The translations under genes and the position numbers were made by a program. DNA of 64,000 nt from Patiria miniata (taxonomy: Eukaryota > Echinodermata > Asteroidea > Valvatida > Asterinidae), in the NCBI RefSeq assembly GCF_015706575.1, contig NW_024037058.1:5077754-5141753 (forward strand). Reading direction: 5' to 3'. Each line of letters begins with the position of its first letter. Position 1 is the stretch's first letter. Of the stretch, positions 54,921 to 64,000 are shown one piece after another. The notes under the pieces were generated by a model, which was not told the DNA's origin, did no database searches, and was given only the letters and a program-made list of their open reading frames with translations.

Positions 54921-55443
54921 CCCAAAATTTCGGACCCAAAATTTCGGACCCAAAATTTCGGACCCAAAATTTCGGACCCAAAATTTCGGACCCAAAATTT
55001 CGGACCCAAAATTTCGGACCCAAAATTTCGGACCCAAAATTTCGGACCCAAAATTTCGGACCCAAAATTTCGGACCCAAAATTTCGGACCCAAAATTTCG
55101 GACCCAAAATTTCGGACCCAAAATTTCGGACCCAAAATTTCGGACCCAAAATTTCGGACCCAAAATTTCGGACCCAAAATTTCGGACCCAAAATTTCGGA
55201 CCCAAAATTTCGGACCCAAAATTTCGGACCCAAAATTTCGGACCCAAAATTTCGGACCCAAAATTTCGGACCCAAAATTTCGGACCCAAAATTTCGGACC
55301 CAAAATTTCGGACCCAAAATTTCGGACCCAAAATTTCGGACCCAAAATTTCGGACCCAAAATTTCGGACCCAAAATTTCGGACCCAAAATTTCGGACCCA
55401 AAATTTCGGACCCAAAATTTCGGACCCAAAATTTCGGACCCAA
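54921..55443. repeat. 14-bp minisatellite (CCCAAAATTTCGGA), about 37 copies
   Basis: Essentially identical copies throughout. Because 14 is not a multiple of three, each frame cycles through the same 14 codons, and none is a stop on either strand. The open frames of over 220 codons on the minus strand (repeat GSEILGPKFWVRNF) are therefore expected by chance and not a gene. Confidence 0.95.
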
Positions 55444-55571
55444 GCTTGGCCGTTGGAGGGGAGGGGCTTGGACCAGGCAGGTTTCTGGGGGGGGGGGGGG
55501 GGGGGGGCTGGGCCAGGTAGCTTGCTGGAGAGAGCTGGACGGGGGTGTGGCACAACTAGGGGGGGGATGAC

Positions 55572-55650
55572 GCAGGGCTGGACTTGATCCGGGGACCCAC
55601 CGCTTCCCAGTCACAACACCTAACCGCTACACAATCCGGGTCCCCCCGGT
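55572..55650 (-). repeat. tRNA-like sequence on the minus strand
   Basis: Minus-strand A-box-like TGTGTAGCGGTTAGGTG and B-box-like GGATCAAGTCC. Likely a SINE head or tRNA pseudogene. Confidence 0.45.
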
Positions 55651-55708
55651 AGAAATATGTTTCTATTAAACTTAACTCATAGTTTTCTATTTCTAAAATT
55701 AAACTAAA

Positions 55709-55785
55709 ATGACCACCCTGGGATTTGAACCCACAACCTCTCAATTTGGAGACAAGTGTTCTCACTACTTGCCAAACACAACCTT
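55709..55785 (-). repeat. Second tRNA-like sequence on the minus strand
   Basis: Minus-strand GTTTGGCAAGTAGTGAG (A-box-like) and GGTTCAAATCCC (B box). Lies 60 bp from the previous one in the same orientation. Confidence 0.48.
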
Positions 55786-55989
55786 AAAAGAATTCCTCAA
55801 AACTAATATATAAACCTTAGATTGATTTTAGTTTTTAAAAAAAAAATATATTGGGAATATTTCTATTCCCAGTTTTGGATCAATCTTTTGGAAATCAATT
55901 TGGTTGAAATTTCAAAATGTCATGGGTTTACCTTTCATTTTATAAAATGTAACAAAAACATTATTAACGTTGTTTTATTATCACAACCG

Positions 55990-57330
55990 GAACAATTTTT
56001 ATGCTTTTATGCTGTTTTATCCAAACAGGGTTTAAATTTTGTTTTCCTCACAAAAGTTTTCAGTGGTTAGCCTTGCATTTTTATCAAAAAGAGTTAAAAA
56101 CACCCCAATTTTTATCCTAATTTTAACACGGTAAGGGAAAGTCTTGCATTTTTATTTAAACGGGGCAAAATTTCATTTTTTTATCACGAATTCAAAACGG
56201 CAAGATTTGCCTTGCATTTATATCAACATGGCGTAAAAGTTAACTTTTTATCACAAATTTATAACAAAATGTTTGGCCAAAATTCAAACCGTTTATGGGT
56301 TATTCTTGAATTTTTATTAAGAAAGGGTTAAAAAAGTAACTATTTTTATCCTAATTTCAACACGGTAAGAGGAAAGCCTTGCATTTTTATTTAAACAGGC
56401 CAACCATATAATGGTTAATACCATGTTTACCCAAAATTCAAACAGTTGAGGGGTTATCCATGCATTTTTGTCAAAATTTCTATGAAAATTGGCTTTTCTT
56501 AGATTTTACTCAAATAAAACACATACAAAAAGTTAGGATGGGATAACCAAATCAGAAACAGGCCAGCATTTTTATCGTAATAGGGTGAACATTAATTTTT
56601 AAACTTATTACAAACTCAAAAAGGCGAAGGGATAGCCTTGCATTTTCATTAAATACGGGACTGAAACAATTTTGTATCAAATATTCAAAGTTTTATGCAG
56701 TTTTATCCAAATGGGGTAAAAGTTAAGTTTTTATCTTAAAAATTACATTTTTATCAAACTTTTTTCCAAAATTCAGTACGGTAAGGGGTTTAACCTTGCA
56801 TTTTGATCATTATGTCACAAATGTTAAGTTTTTATCACACATTTAAAATGGTAACGGGATTTTTATTCAATTTTCATAACACTAACAGGTTTATAGCCTA
56901 GCATTTTTATCAAAAAGGGTTTAGCCTTGCATTTTTATCAACATGGTGCAAAAGTTCAGTTTTTATCACACATTTAAAATGGCAAGGGCATTTTGATTCA
57001 CATTTCAAAACAGACACAGTTTATAGCCTGGCATTTTTATCAAAAAGCGTTTAAAAAAACCAAATTTTTATCCTAATTTTAACAAGGTAAGGGGTAGGCC
57101 TAAACCTTGTATTTTTATTTCAACGAGGCAACATTTCAGTTCTTATCACAAACTCAACATAGCAAGGGATAACACATTTTTATCAGATTGTAGAAAAATC
57201 TAAATTATTATCACAATTTCATAACGGTTACAGGTTAACAAATGTTTAGCCAAAATTCAAACAGTTAAGGGGTTAGCATTGCATTTTTATCAAAAAGGGA
57301 AACAATAACCAACAAATTTTCATCCAAAAA
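55990..57330. repeat. Degenerate satellite array, left block
   Basis: Irregular units of roughly 60-75 bp with TTAGCCTTGCATTTTTATCA, an A-rich stretch, then AAACGGTAAGGGG. Copies are diverged and some are partial. The same unit fills 59220-60810. Confidence 0.75.
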
Positions 57331-59219
57331 TCAAATCGTTTCTATATCATTTTATCACAAAACGACCAAAAAACAACAAATTTTCAACATTCAAAAGGAC
57401 AAAAACAATGTGTATTCTTTATTCAAAATGGTGTGAGAACTGTCAGCAAACATACTCAGCTAAAATCAAGTGTCCAATTCATCTCTACCAATTGACACTG
57501 CCAAAAACAGTGATTTACATTCAGTTACATTTCTCCTTGATATTAAAATGTCTGTTACAATTTTCTTCTCCGTGTTCAAAAGACATAACAGGTGAACCAA
57601 ATATGCAATCAACTAAACACCATTAATAAACCAACGAAATCCAAATATAAACTAACGCACCAATGATATTCATTTTACTTGGCCAGAAAGGTCCACCAAG
57701 GCACAATCCAATTAAAATTGCCACCAAGGCAAATCTCACCAAAATATCCAATTTCGCCACCAAGGCTTAGCCATTGAATTATGCCAGTGACACAGGCAAA
57801 ATATTACAATAAGGCAAAACACTTCAAAATATGCCACTAAAATAAAGTAAAGCCTCCACCAAATGTTCAATCTGCTATCTTACATCAAATGTCAATCTGC
57901 TATCGTGCATCAAATGTTCAATCTGCTATCTTGCATCGGCTCTTGTGTCCACTTCGGATGTGCAGAACATGCTTAACTGTAAACGCACACAGAGTAGCCA
58001 CGCCCACAAGTAGAGAAGCCACGCCCACATCAGCCATTAGCCATACACACGTCGGCTTACAGAGCGTCTCCACCATCCATGTACTGAGACGAGACACATC
58101 CGGTAGTCAACCGCACAGCCACCTTGTAGTTAACCGCCACTTATTAAGGAGACTCTGAAAAATAAATAGATCCAACTTAAACAACAGTTGTGCATTTGTA
58201 CAGTCACATGTAAGCATGATACATTGTAAGTATACACTTTTAAATAATAATGTCAGATACTAATCAACAATAATAATAATAACATCGGAGTCTTATATAG
58301 CGCACGTATCTACCAACATTTCCATTGGACCACAGCACCCCACATGTAATCAACCAACTCTGTTATCATTGAATTGAATAGGGCTCATTCAATGAAGGCC
58401 ATCTCTGTAGGAGGACTACAACTGCGTATTTTACGTAAACAAGCACGCATTGCGCAGTGTTGAATTTGTTCCAAACACACGCGCTTGTTGCTTGAAATGT
58501 GTTCGAAATATGACGCAGACGATGCGCGTTATGTAAGTTGACGCTCAAAAAGCCGATGCACATGGATGGTCTGTAGGAAATGACATCATTTGAACGAGAC
58601 CTATATTTCAAAATGCACTCTGAATGTACATTAAATAAGGAAAAACACAATTCTTTTCTTACACGTACATGGACAGATATGTGGCCTCCATCGTTGCCTG
58701 CAGTCCATCACCAGTCACAGAGTCAAACTGAGGAGTCTGAAGACCAATACTTGTGTAGCAAGCAGAACTAGATAACACACATTTTGGCAAAACCCAAAGC
58801 TCTGATGGAAATGAAGTGCGCTTGCTAGAACTGGACAGAGCTTGACCACTAGCGAATGTTGCAACAGCAATAGGCAGCCACACAACTGAATGGGTAGATG
58901 TGCAAGGCACACTGATGTACACGCCACTGCTTCACACCCCAATGCACACATGGAACTACAAAAGGCCCCACCCAATAATTGTCTACATTCCAATCTCATT
59001 GTGTGTACTACCCTCTGAAGTCTTTGCTGTATGGTCCAAATTCTACAGCCCTAGATGCTACTTCAAATGCAAATTTAAGGACTTCTTAGCCTTAATTGAA
59101 TATTCAACGCTTGCAGAAATACAGCCAGAAAAAAAAAATCAAGTGCAACAAACTTTTGCTACAACAAGCAAAACTGGGAAAGTTTGTACATACTAAATGT
59201 ATATACAACTTAATCTGGC
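57331..59219. other. Non-satellite stretch between the two satellite blocks
   Basis: Contains CCACCAAGGC words (57685-57775), a 26-bp repeat (57860-57936), and a simple ATAATA-plus-TATATAGCGC sequence (58262-58310). I see no convincing exon. Whether it was inserted into the satellite cannot be settled without a clean target duplication. Confidence 0.5.
57860..57936. repeat. 26-bp tandem repeat, three copies
   Basis: CAAATGTTCAATCTGCTATC plus six bases, repeated at 57860, 57886 and 57911. Confidence 0.9.
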
Positions 59220-60810
59220 TCAACTCTGACAAACAGTACAGGGTTAGCCTTGCATTTTTTCAAAAAGGAAAAAAAAAATGCATATTCAAAATTCAAACCG
59301 GGAATGGGTTACAAGCCTTGCATTGTTTTTGAAATGGAGCAAAACTTTTTATCACAAATTTTAAACGGTACAGAGTTTACCTTGCATTTTCATGTCTAAT
59401 GGGGACGAATCAAATTTCTTTTTAATCCAAAATTCAAAACGGTACCAGGTTACCATTGTTGGTTTATCAAAATTCAAAGAAAACAAATTTTTACCCAATA
59501 TTCAAAACAGTTAGGGGTTAACCTTTCATTTTCATCAAAATGGGACCAAAGTTAAGTTTTTATCACAAATTCCAAACGGTAAGGGATTAACCTTGCATTT
59601 TTATCAAGAGACGAAAACACATTTTTAACCAAAATTTCAAATGGTAAGGGGTTAGCCTTGCATTTTTATCACAAAGACAAGAAAACACATTTTTAACCAA
59701 AATTCCAAATGGTAAAGGGGTTAGCCATGCATATTTATCAAAAAGGGGAAATTATTTTTTTATTTTAAATTCAAAATGGTAAGGGGCTAGCCTTGTATTT
59801 TTTATCAAAATGGGGCAACAGTATAGTTCTTATCACAAATTCCAAACGGAAAGGGGGTTAGCCTTGCATTTTTATCAAAATGGGACAAAAGTATAGTTTT
59901 TATCGCAAATTTCAAACGGTAAAGGATTAGCCTTGCATTTTTATCAAGAGACGAAAACACATTTTTAACAAAAATTTCAAAAGGTAAGGGGTTAGCCTTG
60001 CATTTTTATCAAAATGGGACAAAAGTATAGTTTTTATCGCAAATTTCAAACGGTAAAGGATTAGCCTTGCATTTTTATCAAGAGACGAAAACACATTTTT
60101 AACAAAAATTTCAAAAGGTAAGGGGTTAGCCTTGCATTTTTATCAAAAAGGGAAGAAAACATATTTTTAACAAAATTTCCAAATGGTAAAGGGGTTAGCC
60201 TTGCATTTTTATTTAAAAGGAACGAAAACAACTGTTTAACCGAATTTTGAAATGGTAAGAGGTTATCCTTGCATTTTTATTAAAAAGGTACGAAAACAAA
60301 TGTTTAACCAAAATTCGAAACGGTAAGGGGCTAGCCTTGCATTCTTATCAAACTGGGGCAAATGTTAAACTTTTTATCACAAATTTAAAACGATAAGTGG
60401 ACAAAAACCACATTTCTATCCCAAATTCAAAATGGTAAGGGGTAAGCCTTTTTCATTTTTATCAAAATGTAAGGGAAGGTAAGTTTTTATTGCAATTTTA
60501 TGACAGTAAGGAGTTAGCCTTGCATTTCAATTAAATTCAGAGGAAACACTTTTTTTATTCTAAATTCAAACAAGTAAGGAGAAAGCCCTAAATGGGACGA
60601 AAAACAATTTTTGTCCAAAATTCAAAACGGTAAAGAGTTCGCCATGCATTTTTATCAACATTGGGCAAAAGTTACATTTTTATCACAAATACAAAATGGT
60701 AATTTAGAATAGTTAGGGGTGAGCCTTGCATTTGTATTAAATAGGAGAAAATCACAATTAATTTTTTTTTTTTTTCATTTTTATCAAAAGTGGACAAAAA
60801 GTAAGTTTTT
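59220..60810. repeat. Degenerate satellite array, right block
   Basis: Same unit as the left block. A higher-order unit of exactly 134 bp is repeated without visible change from 59861 to about 60128, showing recent duplication within an old array. Confidence 0.85.
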
Positions 60811-60811
60811 T

Positions 60812-61135
60812 CTGGAGTGCTGTGGCCTCAAGGGTAAGGGCACTGGATTCGTGGTCTGTGGGTAAAGCTGCGGGTTGTGGGTTCAAGTCCAGCCAGGTCA
60901 TGGTGCGTGTGCCCTTGAGCAAGGCACTTCGTCACTCATTGCTTCTCTCCACCCAGGAGTAAATGGGTACCTGTGAGGGCAGAGATGGCTCTTGTGATTG
61001 AATAAGCTTGCTTGCGCCTAACAGGCAGCATCGAGCTGTATACTCCCCAGAGAGCTGAGATGGTAATTGGAATGTTTAATTGGCCTAATGATCAGGGGTA
61101 ATAATAAAACTGTGAGCACTGTGATTTAGTTTACT
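60812..61135 (+). mobile_element. tRNA-headed V-SINE-like element inside the satellite
   Basis: B box GGGTTCAAGTCCAGCC, core GTGTGCCCTTGAGCAAGGCA and GCATCGAGCTGTATACTCCC. Satellite sequence (gtaaggggttagcc) resumes at about 61178, so the SINE was inserted into the array. Confidence 0.85.
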
Positions 61136-61248
61136 AAAAAGAGCGTTCTTAAATGCCGCTTATTATTAAATATTCAATATAGTAAGGGGTTAGCCTTAAG
61201 TTTGATCAATGACTTTAACCACATGGTTAGTCCTACCTTCTTGCTGAA

Positions 61249-61328
61249 TGGCTGGCTGGCTGGCTGGCGGGGAGGCGGGTAGGCCGGCTGGCTGGCGGGC
61301 CAGCGGGGAGGCTGGCTGGCTGGCTGGC
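61249..61328. repeat. (GGCT)n-rich low-complexity tract
   Basis: Imperfect GGCTGGCT and GGCGGGGAGGC units. The Ala/Pro/Ser-rich minus-strand open frame across it is an artefact. Confidence 0.9.
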
Positions 61329-61559
61329 TCCCCGACTGATTGGTAGAATGGCTGATTATCTTGCTGCTGATACAAAGAACAAAAGGCAACATTATGAAAA
61401 GAGAAGTTCGCTTGAAACAAACAGCTGTAAATAAATGCATACTGTTCAAAACAGGTAAGGTGATGGAGCTTTTGAAAACGAATGCCAAGAAATTCTTTGA
61501 AAGATCTATTTTATTCTACAACACAAATTTGATAAAATAGGAATAGATTTTCATCAACA

Positions 61560-62285
61560 ATAATTATAGACCACCACATAATTTTTCCTGGAGAATTCAA
61601 ATATATTATCATCATCCTACAAATGAATACAATGTAAACACATTATTTTATTTTATTTTATCGCACAGGGTAATCTATTTTAATAGGTAAGAGTAATCAT
61701 TTTCTGTTCTGCGCAATTGTATAATGTCTCATCATGTATATCATGTATTGTTTGTACAAAACAAACATCAAAATATGGGTATTAAATAGTGCCAAGTGCC
61801 TCCCTTCCTAGCGAGGCCCATGAGGATCAGCCATTATGTCATTGCACACCTCCTCGATCGTATTCGATCATTTTGTCGGTTGCACCGCGAACCGACGTAT
61901 CGCGCTTTTTTGTGTGTTTCGAGAAAACCAATTTAAAGTTGGTCATTATTTTGTAGGCTCATTCCATACACTCCCTGTGCAAGAATTCAAGCTGTTTCGT
62001 TTTTGCTAGCAAATTATAGATTGCACTTTATTGTATGCAATCCGTGTGCATCTCAGTTGCTTAGTTTTTCAGAAATTCAGTTCTACAAGTTATTCGTCAC
62101 TTGGTGAAACAGATTTTTATCATGTTTATCGTATTTCATACAACGCCCGTAATAGTGGCCGTGTGCCAGATACGGAGATAAGTCGGTTCGTGAAACACTA
62201 AATTCCAATTTTTCATGTTGACGCTCCTTTGTGACATCATAGCACCATGGGAATTAACGTGTAAAGTGGCAGTTCTAAACTTTAC
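61560..62285. other. Spacer with no recognised feature
   Basis: About 0.7 kb between the satellite end and the LINE. No exon or repeat recognised. Confidence 0.45.
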
Positions 62286-64000
62286 CACAATGGGCATATC
62301 CTTGATGTTATATCCAATAACAACATGGTTTGCCTTAATACCGGAGAAGGAACTAGGATTAACTCATCTCACTGTTCACACTGCATTGATATTACTCTAG
62401 CTTCTCCTTGCATAGCCGCCAAATGTGACTGGACAGTACTCGACACCTGGGGAAGCGACCATTGCCCAATTCTCATCGAAGTCAATCATCGCATCTACAA
62501 AAGTCCTTCCAATAAACCACCCAGATGGTCACTGAAAAAAGCTGACTGGGAAAATTCGAAGATGAATGCAATCGACTCATCAATAAACTGGATGACTCAG
62601 CTAACATCGATGATGTACATAACAATTTCATACATGATCTTGACCTTGCCATGACCAACTCTATTCCTAAAACAGACCCTAATCATCATAAATCGCCTAC
62701 TTCTTGGTGGAATGAAGACTGTAAAAGAGCCATTGAGGAGAAAAAGGAGGCTTGAAAAAAGTAAGGAAGCCAGGTTTCCGTCCGTATTAACCTACGAACG
62801 GGCTTGTGCAATCGCTAAGAAAACCATCAAGACTGCCAAAAGGAACGACTGGGAGAAATTTTGCAGCAACCTTACAACTAAAACTAACACTAAACTCATC
62901 TGGAACAAGGTAAAACGGATCGACTCAACCCAGAAGAAAACTAACAGTCCAGTCATCAACAACAATGGTGTCGATGCTATCACAGATAAAGATAATCAGA
63001 GGCACTTGTCGACAACTTCGCCAAAATAAGTAGTACTAGTAATTACAACCCCTCCTTCATTAAAGCTACAGTCCATCATTTGTAATTTGTGCATTTTGTT
63101 CGTTTGAAGCAACAAAAGAGTTCAAAATCTAATGAAGGATACTGAGCAACTAACCTGATGAAGTTTCAGCTAAGCTTCAGCTGTACATTCCGAGAAAAAC
63201 AGCATTCTAAGATCTCAATTTCAAATCAAAAGTTACTGAATCATGTTTTGAATTGTTTTGAATTGCAGCTATACGTGACATCGCGCACTGATCAAACGAA
63301 TTATAACAACCGCGCGCGCGTGTGCATCGTTTCAATACTTGTGCAAGCTGCGCTGAATAACAAACCGAACTACTAATTTAAATTTTCCTACGGTGCTTCT
63401 TAAGAATCACCGTTGGAAATGCCTTCTTTCGTTGATTACTTCAAAATGACAGCTTCCCAGAAAGAATAATTACTTCAAAATGACAGCTTCCCAGAAAGAA
63501 TAATTTCACAGGGAGTTTAGTTCCCTTACTACCTTTCAACCAAGTTTGTTTTTCAACAATAATTACGCCAGTTACTTTCTGATGGCTGCAAATGATGGAC
63601 TCTAGCTTTAATACTAAACAAGATGCTGAAAATAATATCCAACTTAATAATAGTAATGACAGTGTTATTAATGAGCCTTTTAACATTGATGAGGTAAACC
63701 ATGCCATCGATGCTTCTAAGTGCACCACCCCTGGTAAAGACGGAATTAGTAATATGGTCATTAAAATCTCCCCATCAAAGTTTGTGAATACCTGCTCATT
63801 ATATTCAATATGATTTGGCACACTTCCCAATGTCCCATGCAGTGGAAAGAAACTATTCTCATTCCTATCCTCAAACCAGGGAAAGATCCGGCCAACCCTT
63901 CATCCCACCGACCTATAGCCCTCACCTCCACCTTATGTAAACTGATGGAACGAATGGTTAATTGCCGTCTTCTCTGGTACATTGAAACAAATGATTTTTT
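62286..64000 (+). mobile_element. Dead non-LTR retrotransposon (endonuclease and start of reverse transcriptase), runs off the right edge
   Basis: The endonuclease end reads MVCLNTGEGTR, KCDWTVLDTWGSDHCPI, with the GSDH catalytic motif of APE-type nucleases. Then SPTSWWNEDCKRAIEEKKEA in a second frame, YERACAIAKKTIKTAKRNDW in a third, and at 63680 onward FNIDEVNHAIDASKCTTPGK, then ILIPILKPGKDPANPSSHRP (reverse transcriptase start). At least two frameshifts and one MITE insertion make it inactive. Jockey/CR1-like clade. Confidence 0.82.
63060..63611. mobile_element. TTAA MITE family C inserted in the LINE
   Basis: Ends TTAAAGCTACAGTCCATC and GATGGACTCTAGCTTTAA. Removing it with one TTAA joins the LINE frame as NPSFINTKQDAENN, so the insertion and its TTAA duplication are exact. 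Confidence 0.9.

Noticed and set aside
54861..55614. Three overlapping minus-strand frames of about 230 codons with GSEILGPKFWV repeats
   Set aside because: The 14-bp minisatellite has no stop in any frame, so these are expected without selection.
58366..59196. Several 63-98-codon frames on both strands between the satellite blocks
   Set aside because: No splice-site pairs, homology signals or codon pattern that would support an exon.
61174..61488. Pro/Ser/Gln-rich minus-strand frame
   Set aside because: Caused by the GGCT low-complexity tract.

Overview
This window is eukaryotic nuclear DNA. It has GT-AG introns, long low-GC spacers, a very high density of short DNA transposons, tRNA-headed SINEs, LINE fragments and a 500-base N gap. 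The transposon types, frequent ACATGTAC-like palindromes and GAGGGCGCT motifs, and the gene content point to a marine invertebrate deuterostome (echinoderm, hemichordate or lancelet type). That is an inference; the sequence alone does not fix the species.

Positions 987-43672, minus strand, hold one gene: carboxypeptidase D, a membrane-bound M14 metallocarboxypeptidase of the trans-Golgi and secretory pathway. I could place 26 coding exons with consistent splice phases. They add up to about 1,701 residues: a signal peptide, four carboxypeptidase-like domains each followed by a transthyretin-like domain, one membrane span and a cytoplasmic tail with acidic sorting motifs. Vertebrate CPD has three such domains and is about 1,380 residues long. 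Domains I and II keep the zinc and catalytic motifs. Domains III and IV have lost them and look like pseudo-peptidases. Exon 1 has two single-base deletions as sequenced.

The 25 introns are packed with repeats. They include seven copies of a TTAA-flanked MITE with an internal palindrome, a 494-bp near-perfect hairpin, and three families of Harbinger-like MITEs sharing GGCC-A-run ends. There are also two V-SINE-like elements, an 84-bp minisatellite that appears to derive from the SINE core, a 96-bp tandem repeat, and a 160-bp tandem duplication that includes half of exon 24.

Upstream of the gene (43.7-64 kb) I see little gene content. There is one well-formed orphan exon on the plus strand (49738-49841). 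The rest is the N gap, several MITEs with terminal inverted repeats, a 14-bp minisatellite of about 37 copies open in all six frames, and a long degenerate satellite (about 56.0-61.2 kb) interrupted by a non-satellite stretch and by a SINE. At the right edge is a dead non-LTR retrotransposon on the plus strand, split by a TTAA MITE.
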